64,000 nt of DNA from NCBI RefSeq assembly GCF_018130695.1, contig NZ_JAFCJX010000002.1, positions 124,001-188,000 on the forward strand. The letters are read 5' to 3'. Both the position numbers and the translations under genes were made by a program. The notes beneath the pieces were generated by a model that saw nothing but the letters and a program-made list of their open reading frames with translations, searched no databases and was not told where the DNA came from. Within the stretch, counting starts at the first letter, position 1. Each line of letters begins with the position of its first letter. The stretch is from Bradyrhizobium jicamae. Its GTDB lineage: Bacteria; Pseudomonadota; Alphaproteobacteria; Rhizobiales; Xanthobacteraceae. Of the stretch, positions 16,804 through 25,748 are shown piece after piece.

Positions 16804-17799
16804 CTATGCACTCTCGCGCATTGTGATCTGAATGGGCAGAATGAGGTTGCGCGGCTCCCTCGCGCTGGTTCGATCCGCGAGCGCGTCAAGCACCGCTTGT
16901 GCGGTACGTTGACCGATCGCATGTGCATCGATGCTCACCGTCGTGATGCCGGGATGTGACACGCGCGCCACCTCGAAGTCGCCGAACCCTGCGACCGCAA
17001 GGGTTTCCGGGACAGAAATCGCCCTGGACCGGCACGCCATGATCACGCCGAAGGCGAGCGGGTCGGACACGCAGATGATCAAGTCGCTGTCCGGCCATTC
17101 TGACAGCACCAGGTCCAATCCGGCCGCGCCGTCCGACATGGTCGCTGGCGGCCGTATGATGTTCGAGAGCCGCGGCTCCAGTCCCAATTCCGCTATGGCA
17201 GCGAGATAACCCGCGCGGCGGGCTGCGCCGCGCGTGCCCTCGTCGTCTCGTTCTCCCAGAAAGACGATCCGGCGATAACCTTTCTCCGCCAGCGCCCGCA
17301 CGAAATCATGCATCGCTTGCGTATTCGAGAACCCGACGCTTCTCCCGATCGGTTTCTTCGGCAGGTCCCACATCTCGAAGACTGGGATTTTGGCCCGGTG
17401 GAGCATGGCACGCGTTGCCTTTGTGTGCCCGTCATTCGTCAGCACGATCGCCTCAGGCTTTCTGCGCAGCATCGCCGTCACGAGCGCTTCTTCCTTAACG
17501 GCATCGTAGTTGGTGTATCCGAGCAGAAGCTGCAATCCTCTCGCTTCGAACTCGGTCGACAGCGCCTGCGCCGTCTCGCTGAAATGAGGATTGTTGAGCG
17601 AGGGGATCAGCGCGGCGACGAAACGGGACCGTCGCGAGGACAGGCTGCCAGCGGTCTGATCGGGCACGTAGCCGAGAGCTGCGACGGCCTTGAGAACGGC
17701 AGCGCGCGTGTCGGGCGCCACGGACGTGTCCCGTCGCAGCGCACGCGAGACCGTCATGCTGGAGACGCCGAGTGCGTTCGCCACGTCCCGCATGCGCAT
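16804..17799 (-). CDS. LacI-family transcriptional regulator
   Basis: The 331-residue regulator opens with a LacI-type helix-turn-helix, RMRDVANALGVSSMTVSRALR, followed by the hinge helix (AGSLSSRRS) and a periplasmic-binding-protein-like effector domain (ALIPSLNNPHFSETAQAL, VAGFGDFEVARVSHPGITTVS). The ATG at 17799 is chosen because AGGA lies 6 bases upstream and it puts the HTH at the normal distance from the N-terminus; 17838 is a possible earlier start. It is divergent from the sugar ABC operon that begins at 17945. The palindrome TGTTATCGATAACA in between is a good LacI-type operator. It probably represses the operon until the sugar or an intermediate binds. Confidence 0.92.
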   Translation of the reverse strand: MRMRDVANALGVSSMTVSRALRRDTSVAPDTRAAVLKAVAALGYVPDQTAGSLSSRRSRFVAALIPSLNNPHFSETAQALSTEFEARGLQLLLGYTNYDAVKEEALVTAMLRRKPEAIVLTNDGHTKATRAMLHRAKIPVFEMWDLPKKPIGRSVGFSNTQAMHDFVRALAEKGYRRIVFLGERDDEGTRGAARRAGYLAAIAELGLEPRLSNIIRPPATMSDGAAGLDLVLSEWPDSDLIICVSDPLAFGVIMACRSRAISVPETLAVAGFGDFEVARVSHPGITTVSIDAHAIGQRTAQAVLDALADRTSAREPRNLILPIQITMRESA

Positions 17800-17873
17800 A
17801 GAATCCTGGTGCCGCTCGGCTTTTCCGCCTCCGTCCATGTCGCGTTCACAGCCTCTTGCGCGGCGCATCTGCG

Positions 17874-17899
17874 CACTGTATACAGTGTTATCGATAACA
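17874..17899. promoter_or_regulatory. Two overlapping perfect palindromes: GntR-type and LacI-type operator candidates
   Basis: CACTGTATACAGTG (17874-17887) and TGTTATCGATAACA (17886-17899) are each perfect 14-base palindromes sharing two bases. The second fits LacI-family operators with a central CG. The first resembles sites before the GntR/Rbs-type operon (25624 and 25714) and before the pdxA-like gene (29568). Both lie between the LacI gene and the ABC operon. Confidence 0.65.
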
Positions 17900-17944
17900 A
17901 TATGAGGATGCCCCTTTTCGCGGGCGAACTCAAGGACCGAGGAA

Positions 17945-19033
17945 ATGCCGAGCATCCAAATCAAGGGTCTTCAAAAGCGCTTCGGCGCGCTGTCCGTGAT
18001 CGATGGCCTTGATCTCGATATGGCCGACAAGGAATTCACGGTGCTCGTCGGTCCGTCCGGATGCGGCAAGTCGACGACGCTGCGCATGGTCGCCGGACTG
18101 GAGGATGCCTCCGGGGGCGAGATCTGGATCGGCAATCGTGAGGTCAGCCGGCTCGATCCGAAAGATCGCGACATCGCCATGGTCTTCCAGGACTACGCCC
18201 TGTACCCGCACATGGACGTCGCGAGGAACATGTCGTTCGCGCTGCGTCTTGCGCGCTACCCGAAAGCCGAGATCGATGCGCGGGTGACGCGCGTCGCCGA
18301 GCTGCTGTCGATCTCGCATTTGCTGTCGCGCAAGCCCCGCGAACTCTCCGGAGGCCAGCGTCAGCGCGTGGCGATGGGGCGCGCGCTGGTCAAGGACGCA
18401 TCGGTTTTCCTGTTCGACGAGCCGCTGTCCAATCTCGACGCCAAGCTCCGCAGTCAGATGCGCGCCGAGCTCGCGTTGATGCGCAAGCGGGTCGAGAAGA
18501 ACATGATTTACGTGACCCACGACCAGATCGAGGCCATGACACTTGGTGACCGCATCGTGGTGATGCACGGCGGCAAGATCCAGCAGCAGGGTTCGCCGTC
18601 CGATCTCTATCGGCGGCCCGCCAATCTCTTTGTCGCGGGCTTCATCGGCTCGCCGCCCATGAACGTGCTGCGGGGCGAACTGTCCGAGGCAGGCGGCCGT
18701 CTTTGCGTCCGCGGCAGCGGGTTCGATCTGGCGCTGCCGGACCAGCGTGGTGCGGCCTTGGCCGGGCGGCGCGATCGCGCGGTGATCGTCGGCTTGCGAC
18801 CGTCCTCCATTCGTAGCGGTGCGACCCAGGATGGCGCCTCCAGCCTCTCGGTGAATATCCGGCTTGCCGAGTATGTCGGCGCTCACTCCGTCCTGATTGC
18901 CGATTGCGGCGGCGAAGCCGTCACCATCGAGGTCAATTCCGAGTCGCCCTTTGCGAGCGAGGGCGCCGCGCAGTTCTGGGTCGAACCCGAGAGCATTCAC
19001 CTGTTCGACCCGGTGACGGAAGCCGCCATCTGA
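17945..19033 (+). CDS. Sugar ABC transporter ATP-binding protein, UgpC/MalK type
   Basis: The 362-residue ATPase leads the eight-gene operon. It carries Walker [11 protein letters not shown], the Q-loop MVFQDYALYP, signature LSGGQRQR, Walker [14 protein letters not shown] and the His switch YVTHDQIEAMT. The C-terminal TOBE domain contains VGLRPSSIRSG. GGACCGAGGA precedes the ATG at 17945. Placing the ATPase first, ahead of the binding protein and permeases, is the reverse of the order in the first sugar operon (2536-6904), so the two systems are not simple duplicates. Confidence 0.95.
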   Translation: MPSIQIKGLQKRFGALSVIDGLDLDMADKEFTVLVGPSGCGKSTTLRMVAGLEDASGGEIWIGNREVSRLDPKDRDIAMVFQDYALYPHMDVARNMSFALRLARYPKAEIDARVTRVAELLSISHLLSRKPRELSGGQRQRVAMGRALVKDASVFLFDEPLSNLDAKLRSQMRAELALMRKRVEKNMIYVTHDQIEAMTLGDRIVVMHGGKIQQQGSPSDLYRRPANLFVAGFIGSPPMNVLRGELSEAGGRLCVRGSGFDLALPDQRGAALAGRRDRAVIVGLRPSSIRSGATQDGASSLSVNIRLAEYVGAHSVLIADCGGEAVTIEVNSESPFASEGAAQFWVEPESIHLFDPVTEAAI

Positions 19034-19064
19034 ATTCAAAAAATAGATTTACGAGGGAGCAATC

Positions 19065-20417
19065 ATGATCACGCGACGCGACGGACTGAAGGGAATGACG
19101 GCGGCAGCCCTGTCCACGGCGCTGTGGCCATCGGCAAGCCGAGCCAATCCCTATACGCGCTTCAAGGGAACGACCCTCGTCGTCAACTTCCCGGCGCATC
19201 CGCATTATGATGCCGTGAAGAAGGTGCTTCCGCAATTCACGGCCGAAACCGGCATCAAGGTCGAGCTCGACGAGTTGCAGTACATGCGGATGCATGACAA
19301 GCAACTGCTGGAGATGTCGAAGCCCGGCGGCGGTGACTACGATCTGATCGCCTATGTCGTGTTCTGGAAGTCGGAGTACGCCAACAAGGGGCTCATCGAG
19401 GAACTCGGACCTCTGTTCCAGAAAGAAGGCCTCGCGCTTCCGGACTACGACTTCTCGGATTTGATACCCGGCTATGTCGAGAATATCGGGCTCGTCGGTG
19501 GTCCGAAGGGCTATCTCGCCGGCCCCGGTGCCAAGCTCTATGGCGTTCCCTTCGGAGCCGAGACCTCCGTGCTCGGTTATCGCAAGGACATCTTCGAGAA
19601 GCACGGGCTCAAGGTGCCCGAGAACTATAGCGAGCTGGAGACACTGCTGACGAAGATTCCCGAGCTCGAAAAGGGCATGGGGGCCTTGTCATCCCGAGGC
19701 CAAACCGGGGCCATGGTGACCCATGCCTACGCGCTTCACCTCAATCCGCTGGGCAGCCGCTTCTTCGATAGCAACTGGCAGCCCACCTTCAACAACCCGC
19801 GCGGCGTTCAGGCGGCCACACTCCTGAAAAAGATCATCGACACCGGCCCCGAGGGCGGCGCTTCGTTCGGTTTCGATGACATGAAGAACGCCTTTCTTCA
19901 GGGGCGCTCGGCGATGTTTCTCGATTCGATCGCGGTCGCGGGCGAGGCTGATGACCCCGCGAAGTCGAAGATCGCGGGCAAGGTCGGTTGGGCGGTCCAC
20001 CCCTATGGGGTCCGCCGCTCGTCGCAATCCGGCGGCTTCGGGATCGCGATCCCGAAGAACGCGGCCAACAAGGAAGCTGCGTTTCTGCTGATGCAATGGC
20101 TGACGTCGAAGAAAGCCGACCAGGCGATTGCCGCGGCAGGCGGCTCGCCCTCGCGCATGTCGACCTACCGCGACGCTGATCTTCAGGCGCGCTATCCGCA
20201 ATACAAAGTCTTCGCAGAGGCGCTTCTCTACGCCGATCCCGACTGGCGGCCCATCATCAACGAATGGAATGAGCTCGCCGGCTCGGTGATCGGGGTGGCG
20301 CTCGGCGACATCGTCACCGGCCAGAAATCGCCTCAGGCCGCGCTCGACGACATCGTGCCGCGGGTGAAGGCCATCATGGAGCGCGGCGGCTACTACGCGT
20401 CAAACGGATCCAGGTGA
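19065..20417 (+). CDS. ABC transporter sugar-binding protein with Tat-like signal
   Basis: The 450-residue periplasmic binding protein (family 1) begins MITRRDGLKGMTAAALSTAL, where RRDGLK resembles a twin-arginine motif, so export may be by Tat; cleavage is likely near ASRA. The mature protein shows typical sugar-binding marks (FPAHPHYDAVKKVLPQF, GYRKDIFEKHGLKVP, NKEAAFLLMQWLTSKKADQ). GAGGGAGCAATC precedes the ATG. Its stop overlaps the next start as TGATG. The ligand is not identifiable; the b561, lactonase and regulator neighbours suggest an aldose or related polyol. Confidence 0.92.
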   Translation: MITRRDGLKGMTAAALSTALWPSASRANPYTRFKGTTLVVNFPAHPHYDAVKKVLPQFTAETGIKVELDELQYMRMHDKQLLEMSKPGGGDYDLIAYVVFWKSEYANKGLIEELGPLFQKEGLALPDYDFSDLIPGYVENIGLVGGPKGYLAGPGAKLYGVPFGAETSVLGYRKDIFEKHGLKVPENYSELETLLTKIPELEKGMGALSSRGQTGAMVTHAYALHLNPLGSRFFDSNWQPTFNNPRGVQAATLLKKIIDTGPEGGASFGFDDMKNAFLQGRSAMFLDSIAVAGEADDPAKSKIAGKVGWAVHPYGVRRSSQSGGFGIAIPKNAANKEAAFLLMQWLTSKKADQAIAAAGGSPSRMSTYRDADLQARYPQYKVFAEALLYADPDWRPIINEWNELAGSVIGVALGDIVTGQKSPQAALDDIVPRVKAIMERGGYYASNGSR

Positions 20418-21421
20418 TGCAATTGTCTGACGGCTTCGAAGGGAAGTTGATGCCGGCCGGCGCAACCGCGGGGGCGGCCGTTCCAACGCCATTGCGCGGA
20501 ACGGCCAAATATCTGCCGCTCCGAAAGGCGCTCAATCGCGCCGCCCCTTACGTCTTCATCGCACCGGCCGCAATCATCACAACGCTGGCGCTTGCCTATC
20601 CAATGCTCCAGTCCGTATGGCTCTCGTTTCGTGACTGGTCGCTCGGGACGCCGCTCGGCCAATCGCGTTTCGTTGGCCTCGCCAATTACGAGTGGTTGCT
20701 GCACGATCCGAATTTCTGGGCGTCGGCGGCGGTGACGTTGACCTTCGCCTTTGCCGTCGTGGTCGTGGAGGTCCTCCTGGGCGTGATGCTCGCCATCCTG
20801 CTGGACCGCGAGCTCCGCTTCGTGTCGCTGTTCCGGACGATCTTCATCCTGCCGATGATGGTGGCGCCGATCGTCGTCGGACTGGTCTGGCGTTACATGT
20901 ACAACGAGCAGTTCGGGACATTCGCGCACCTGCTGAAGGCGCTCGGGTTCGCGCCGGTGCCGTGGCTGTCCTCCCCGAAGCTTGCCCTGATCTCCGTGAT
21001 CATCGCCGACGTCTGGCAATGGACTCCCTTCATCTTCATCCTATCGCTAGCCGCTCTGCAGTCGCTGCCGGCGTCCGCCCTCGAAGCGGCACGGATCGAC
21101 GGCGCGACCCATTGGCAGATGGTCTGGCATATCAAGGTGCCGCTGATGATGCCGGTGATTGCCGTGGCCGCTCTGCTGCGCCTCATCGACGCCTTCAAGG
21201 TGCTGGAGGTGATCTACATTCTGACCGAAGGTGGTCCAGGCCTGTCGACCGAGATCATGTCGCTTCACATCTACAAGACCGCTTTCGTCAGCCAGCAACT
21301 CGGCCAGGCTGCAGCGCTGTCGAACATGCTGCTTCTGATCGTGCTGGCGTTGACCGTGATCTTCGCTGCGCTCACCGCTGTACGACAGCGTCGCGAGAAG
21401 CTGGCGGCGGCTCGCCGATGA
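20417..21421 (+). CDS. Sugar ABC transporter permease, MalF type
   Basis: The 334-residue inner-membrane permease has its first helix at YVFIAPAAIITTLALAYPM and the EAA loop at SALEAARIDGATHWQMVWHIKVP. The ATG at 20417 overlaps the upstream TGA by one base; a GTG three bases earlier is equally in frame but less likely. Its N-terminal ~50 residues before the first helix are soluble and Ala/Gly-rich. It pairs with the next gene to form the membrane channel of a CUT1-type importer. Confidence 0.93.
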   Translation: MQLSDGFEGKLMPAGATAGAAVPTPLRGTAKYLPLRKALNRAAPYVFIAPAAIITTLALAYPMLQSVWLSFRDWSLGTPLGQSRFVGLANYEWLLHDPNFWASAAVTLTFAFAVVVVEVLLGVMLAILLDRELRFVSLFRTIFILPMMVAPIVVGLVWRYMYNEQFGTFAHLLKALGFAPVPWLSSPKLALISVIIADVWQWTPFIFILSLAALQSLPASALEAARIDGATHWQMVWHIKVPLMMPVIAVAALLRLIDAFKVLEVIYILTEGGPGLSTEIMSLHIYKTAFVSQQLGQAAALSNMLLLIVLALTVIFAALTAVRQRREKLAAARR

Positions 21422-21437
21422 AGGATTAACGGGAAAC

Positions 21438-22277
21438 ATGTCCATGACTTCGTCCTCGATCCGCCGTGCGACGCCGGCCAGCTACGCGATCGTGTTCGTA
21501 TTGGCACTGGTCGCGCTCGGTCCGATCCTGGTGATGCTGACGACCTCGCTGAAGCTCAAGACCCAGATCTTTGGCGAGGGGGCTTCGTTCTTCTTCATGC
21601 CGACCTTGCAGAATTATGATGCGGTCCTGTCGGACGGCCAGAACGTCAGATACCTGACGAACTCGCTGATCGTCGCCTGCGTCTCGACGATCCTGACGCT
21701 CGGTTTCGGTTGCACGGCAGCGTACGCCATCGTGCGGTTTCGCTTTCTTGGCCGCGACGTCGCATCGACGGCGACCTTGCTGATGCGCATGGTGCCGCCG
21801 GCTGTTCTGACGGTGCCGGTCTTCACCATCTGGACCTATCAGTACGGCCTGAACAACACGCTCACCGGCGTGATCCTGGTTTATACCGGTCTCAATCTTC
21901 CATTCGTGATCTGGATCTTGCAGAGCTTTCTCGTCCAGGTGCCGCGACAGCTCGAAGAGGCGGCGAGGATGGACGGCGCCAATCCGTATCAGATCTTCTT
22001 CATGGTGGTGCTGCCGCTGATCAAGCCGGGCCTTGCTGCGGCTGCGATCTTCACATTCCGGATTGCCTGGAATGAATTCATCCTGGGCCTGGTGCTGACC
22101 AATCGCTTTACCCGGACGATGCCCGTCAAGGTGTCGCTCTTCATCAATGAGCACAATATCGAGTGGGGACAGATCATGGCGGTCGGGGCGTTGATCGCGA
22201 TTCCTCCGCTCGTCTTTACCTTCATGGCGTCGCGACAGATCATTACGGGCATGACCGCCGGAGCGGTGAAGGGTTAG
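21438..22277 (+). CDS. Carbohydrate ABC transporter permease, MalG type
   Basis: The 279-residue permease has about six membrane helices, the EAA loop QLEEAARMDGANPYQIFFMVVLP, and the characteristic MalG-type end GMTAGAVKG. A GGGAAAC sequence precedes the ATG. It lies 16 bases after the first permease and 4 bases before the b561-like gene. Function follows from its partner ATPase and binding protein in the same operon. Confidence 0.94.
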   Translation: MSMTSSSIRRATPASYAIVFVLALVALGPILVMLTTSLKLKTQIFGEGASFFFMPTLQNYDAVLSDGQNVRYLTNSLIVACVSTILTLGFGCTAAYAIVRFRFLGRDVASTATLLMRMVPPAVLTVPVFTIWTYQYGLNNTLTGVILVYTGLNLPFVIWILQSFLVQVPRQLEEAARMDGANPYQIFFMVVLPLIKPGLAAAAIFTFRIAWNEFILGLVLTNRFTRTMPVKVSLFINEHNIEWGQIMAVGALIAIPPLVFTFMASRQIITGMTAGAVKG

Positions 22278-22281
22278 GGCC

Positions 22282-23001
22282 ATGGTCGAATGGCTGCTGG
22301 CTCCCATCGACGCCGGCCGGGCACATCTCGTCGATGGCGCGCTCGCCTGGCATGGCCGGTTCATGGTCGCGGCGTGGGGCCTTCTCCTGCCGCTCGGCGT
22401 TCTCGTGGCGCGCTTCTTCAAGGTCCTGCCATGGCAGGACTGGCCGCGAGAAACCGACAATCGACTCTGGTGGCATGCGCATCTCTGGCTGCAATACTCC
22501 GGCGGAATATTGATGCTGGCCGGATTGAGCACCTTGATGGTCGGTCATGGTTGGCACGGCATCGCCCATCCGCACGCGTTGCTTGGCTACCTTGTGCTGG
22601 CTTTGGGGGCTGTTCAATTCGCCGCCGGCTGGCTGCGGGGCTCGAAGGGCGGGCCGACGGCCGCAATTCTCCGCGGTGATCACTATGACATGACATCGCG
22701 TCGGCGAATTTTCGAGTATCTTCACAAGAGCCTCGGCTACATCGCTCTCTTGCTGGCCTGCGCCGCCATCCTGTCCGGTCTCTGGCTGGCGAATGCGCCG
22801 CGATGGATGTGGTTGGTGATCCTTGGCTGGTGGGCATTGTTGGGGACGATGTTTGTGATCCTGCAGAGACAGGGGCGCGCCATAGACACCTATCAGGCGA
22901 TCTGGGGGCCGGATCTCGACCATCCCGGCAACCTCGCTCGGCCGATCGGCTGGAGCGTGCGACGCTTGCCGCTCACCAATCCACCGGAGAATCAAGGTTG
23001 A
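22282..23001 (+). CDS. Cytochrome b561-like membrane protein
   Basis: The 239-residue protein has five to six hydrophobic helices and the His pattern of the b561 electron-transfer fold: His24 in WHGRFM, His65/67 in WWHAHLWLQ, His98 in HPHALLGY and His148 in YLHKSLGY, which would hold two haems b. Such proteins move electrons across or within the membrane, often to or from ascorbate-like or other small reductants. It starts 4 bases after the MalG-type permease and its stop overlaps the lactonase start (TGATG), so it is a true operon member. A cytochrome b in a sugar-import operon suggests respiratory oxidation of the sugar, but no dehydrogenase is encoded beside it. Confidence 0.75.
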   Translation: MVEWLLAPIDAGRAHLVDGALAWHGRFMVAAWGLLLPLGVLVARFFKVLPWQDWPRETDNRLWWHAHLWLQYSGGILMLAGLSTLMVGHGWHGIAHPHALLGYLVLALGAVQFAAGWLRGSKGGPTAAILRGDHYDMTSRRRIFEYLHKSLGYIALLLACAAILSGLWLANAPRWMWLVILGWWALLGTMFVILQRQGRAIDTYQAIWGPDLDHPGNLARPIGWSVRRLPLTNPPENQG

Positions 23002-23906
23002 TGCTCGATTTCATCTCCCATGATCCGCGCTTCAATGCGCTCGTGATCGGCCATGCGAAGCTAGAGAAACTGTGGACGGGCTGCCGCTGGGCGGAAGGCC
23101 CCGCCTACTTCCCGGCGGGCCGTTACCTCGTCTGGTCCGATATCCCGAACAACCGGATGATGCGTTTCGACGAGACGGATGGCTCGGTCTCCGCTTTCCG
23201 GCAGCCCTCCAACAATTCCAATGGCAACACGACGGATCGGGAAGGGCGGCTCGTCACCTGCGAGCATCTGACGCGACGCGTGACGCGCACCGAGCACGAT
23301 GGCTCCATCACGGTGCTCGCCGACCAATGGCAGGACAGGCGGCTCAACTCTCCCAACGATGTGGTCGTGAAGTCCGACGGATCGATCTGGTTCACCGATC
23401 CGAGCTACGGGATCGAGAGCGACTATGAAGGCGAGGCGGCGGAGGCGGAGCAGGAGGGCTGCTTCGTCTACCGTATCGACCCGCGAAGCGGAGCGGTGGA
23501 TGCGGTCATCCGCGATCGGGTGCGGCCGAACGGCCTGGCTTTCGCGCCGGACGAGCGACAACTCTTTGTCGTCGACACCGGCGCTTCTCACGTGCCCGGG
23601 CTGCCGGTCACGATCCATGCCTATTCCGTGGATGGCGAAGGACGCAGCCTCGGGCCGCCGCGCCTGTTTGCGACCTGTCCTGAGGGCTTCTTCGACGGCT
23701 TCCGCGTCGATAGTGCGGGCAATGTCTGGACGTCCGCTGGGACCAATGTGTTCTGCTATGCGCCGGATGGTACCCATCTGGGCACGATCCCGGTCGGCGA
23801 GATCGTCGCCAACGTTTGCTTCGGCGGGCCAAAGCGCAATCGGCTCTACATCTGTGGTCAGACCTCGCTGTACGCCATCTATCTGAAGGTGCGCGGAGCA
23901 GTGTGA
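23001..23906 (+). CDS. SMP-30/gluconolactonase family protein
   Basis: The 301-residue beta-propeller shows the gluconolactonase pattern CRWAEGPAYFP (metal Glu), LNSPNDVVVKSDGSIWFTDPSYG (metal Asn and the following blade), RPNGLAFAPDE and DGFRVDSAGNVW (metal Asp). It has no signal peptide. The start at 23001 is set by the one-base TGATG overlap with the b561 gene and GGAGAATCAAGG upstream. It most likely opens a sugar lactone formed from the sugar imported by this operon, or an intermediate for the aldonate dehydratase pathway encoded further downstream. Confidence 0.88.
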   Translation: MLDFISHDPRFNALVIGHAKLEKLWTGCRWAEGPAYFPAGRYLVWSDIPNNRMMRFDETDGSVSAFRQPSNNSNGNTTDREGRLVTCEHLTRRVTRTEHDGSITVLADQWQDRRLNSPNDVVVKSDGSIWFTDPSYGIESDYEGEAAEAEQEGCFVYRIDPRSGAVDAVIRDRVRPNGLAFAPDERQLFVVDTGASHVPGLPVTIHAYSVDGEGRSLGPPRLFATCPEGFFDGFRVDSAGNVWTSAGTNVFCYAPDGTHLGTIPVGEIVANVCFGGPKRNRLYICGQTSLYAIYLKVRGAV

Positions 23907-24832
23907 TGTCCGAAACCCTCGCAATCGTCGAAAAGAGCGCGCATCGGCTGGCGTTTTATGATCTCGCGGAAGGTCGGCTGGTCGACACGATCGACCTGCC
24001 TGAATTCCCGCATGAGATCGCGCTCAGTCCCGATGGCCGCACTGGCTTCATCGGTCATTACGGCGCTTGGAACTCCGCGGATCCGCGCCGCGGAGGCTCT
24101 GAGGTGTTCGTGATCGACCTACGCGAGCGGCGGCTGGCACATACCATCGACTTGCGTCCGTTTCGCCGGCTGCACGGCCTGCAATGCGACGCCCGCGGCC
24201 GCCTGTTCGTGCTGGCCGAAGCCGACGACATGCTGTGCGTGGTGGAAAATCCACAAACCGATGCGCGGCCGGACCGCGCCGTTCGAACCGGCGGCGTGAA
24301 GGGTCATCTGGTCGCTGTCACGCGCGACGGCGAGACGGCGTTCTGCTCCAACCTGCTGTCGCATTCGATCACAAAGGTGGCGCCGTTCAGCGCGGAGACT
24401 GTGCCGGTGGCGATCGAGCCCGGCCTGAGGCCCGAAGGATTGTGCCTGTCCGCGGACGAGAAACGCCTCTATGTGCTCAACCGCGGCGATGGCTCGCTCG
24501 TCGAGATCGACACCGCAACGTGCAAGATCGTGCGGAAAACCTCGATCCGCGGGGAGGGCACCCGAATCTATCGCAACGGTGCCGAGCGGCTGCTGCTGGC
24601 GAGCTATATTGACGAGAGCATTTCGATCCTGGAACGGGCGACGTTGCGCGAGATCGGCTATTTGCGCCTTGGCGGCCGGGCCACCGCGGCCTCGCTCCAT
24701 CCCGAGCGGCGCGAAGCCTACGTATCGCTGGAAAACGATCAACTCGTTCGCGTCGATCTCGTCAACTTCACGGAGATCGGCCGCTTTGCCACCGGGCGCG
24801 AGCCGGATCTGTCGGTACTGGTCCGATGCTGA
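23906..24832 (+). CDS. YVTN/YncE-like beta-propeller protein
   Basis: The 308-residue protein is built of repeated propeller blades (HEIALSPDGRTGFIGHYG, KGHLVAVTRDGETAFCSNL, RPEGLCLSADEKRLYVLNRGDGSLVEID, TAASLHPERREAYVSLEND). It lacks a signal peptide. The ATG at 23906 overlaps the lactonase stop by one base (TGATG), confirming operon membership. Propellers of this type act as lactonases or binding scaffolds, and nothing in the sequence fixes a reaction. It is the last gene of the unit, and a short hairpin (24851-24868) lies between it and the convergent GntR gene. Confidence 0.75.
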   Translation: MSETLAIVEKSAHRLAFYDLAEGRLVDTIDLPEFPHEIALSPDGRTGFIGHYGAWNSADPRRGGSEVFVIDLRERRLAHTIDLRPFRRLHGLQCDARGRLFVLAEADDMLCVVENPQTDARPDRAVRTGGVKGHLVAVTRDGETAFCSNLLSHSITKVAPFSAETVPVAIEPGLRPEGLCLSADEKRLYVLNRGDGSLVEIDTATCKIVRKTSIRGEGTRIYRNGAERLLLASYIDESISILERATLREIGYLRLGGRATAASLHPERREAYVSLENDQLVRVDLVNFTEIGRFATGREPDLSVLVRC

Positions 24833-24871
24833 CGCGCGGCGCGGGTGAAGGGCGGTGGGCGAGCCGCCATC

Positions 24872-25540
24872 CTACAGCGTGTCTTTGACCCGCAACAGCG
24901 TCTGATCCATGTGGCGGCCCATCACCTCGGCAAGCGCATTCCCGTCACGTTCCGTGAGCGCCTTGATCATCTCCTCATGTTCGGCAACGGCGCCGGCCCA
25001 TTTCGTGGGCTCCTGATTGCCGAGATAGCGGATGCGCTTCAATCTCGCCTGGATCAGCCCGTGCAGATCGGCAATGACCGGATTGCCACCAAGCCGCACC
25101 AGCTCGGAATGAATCTCCTGATTGAGCTTGTAGTAGCTGAGACGATCGCGCTTCCTGTACTCCTGCACCATGGTCTTGTGCACCTTCACGAGCGCCTTGA
25201 TCTCCGCATCGGTCGCATTCGTGCACGCGGCCCTGGCGGCGGACATCTCGAACAGCTTGATGGTCTCCAGCATGTTCGCGACGTCGGTGCGGGTGAAGCG
25301 CCGGACCACCGCGCCCTTGCTCGTGACCAACTCGATCAGTCCTTCGCCGGCGAGCGTCTTGATTGCTTCGCGCAGCGGCGTGCGCGAGACGCCGAGACGC
25401 GCGCCAAGCTCGGTCTCGTTGATCCGCGTGCCGGCCTCCAGCACACCTTCGATGATCATGTCGCGCAAGCGAGGAAGCACTTCGCCGTGGAGCGTGCGCT
25501 TGTGAATCGGCTCCACGTGATCAGTGGTCTGTTGGGCCAT
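24872..25540 (-). CDS. GntR-family regulator, FCD subfamily
   Basis: The 222-residue regulator has an N-terminal winged helix (VLPRLRDMIIEGVLEAGTRINETELGARLGVSRTPLREAIKTLAGEGLI) and a C-terminal all-helical FCD domain with the metal-binding His/Asp pattern (YYKLNQEIHSELV, AVAEHEEMIKALTERD, MGRHMDQTL). FCD regulators sense small organic acids or sugar acids. It is divergent from the RbsA-type ABC operon; motifs of the ACTGTATACAGT kind lie in the spacer and recur upstream of the pdxA-like gene and of the 17.9 kb operon. It probably represses these until an acid intermediate accumulates. Confidence 0.92.
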   Translation of the reverse strand: MAQQTTDHVEPIHKRTLHGEVLPRLRDMIIEGVLEAGTRINETELGARLGVSRTPLREAIKTLAGEGLIELVTSKGAVVRRFTRTDVANMLETIKLFEMSAARAACTNATDAEIKALVKVHKTMVQEYRKRDRLSYYKLNQEIHSELVRLGGNPVIADLHGLIQARLKRIRYLGNQEPTKWAGAVAEHEEMIKALTERDGNALAEVMGRHMDQTLLRVKDTL

Positions 25541-25623
25541 GGCTAAACTCGATGGATTTGATTCAGCGATCCCGCGTTAGACCCCGGGATGCAGAAAACC
25601 TCAAGGGAAACACGCATTTAGTC

Positions 25624-25727
25624 CACTATATACTGTGCTCAGGGGGTGGGACATGGATTTGTCATCAGACGTATTGCCACACCTGTCATCTTATGCTTAT
25701 TCTACATAGAAAGTACTGCATACAGTA
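25624..25727. promoter_or_regulatory. Two operator-like motifs in the GntR/ABC divergent spacer
   Basis: CACTATATACTGTG (25624-25637) differs at two positions from the perfect palindrome at 17874. TACTGCATACAGTA (25714-25727) matches the 12-base core at 11 positions, and the second lies 22 bases before the ABC start at 25749. They are the best candidates for GntR binding sites. Confidence 0.5.
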
Positions 25728-25748
25728 TAAACTGTGGGGAGGATAGGT

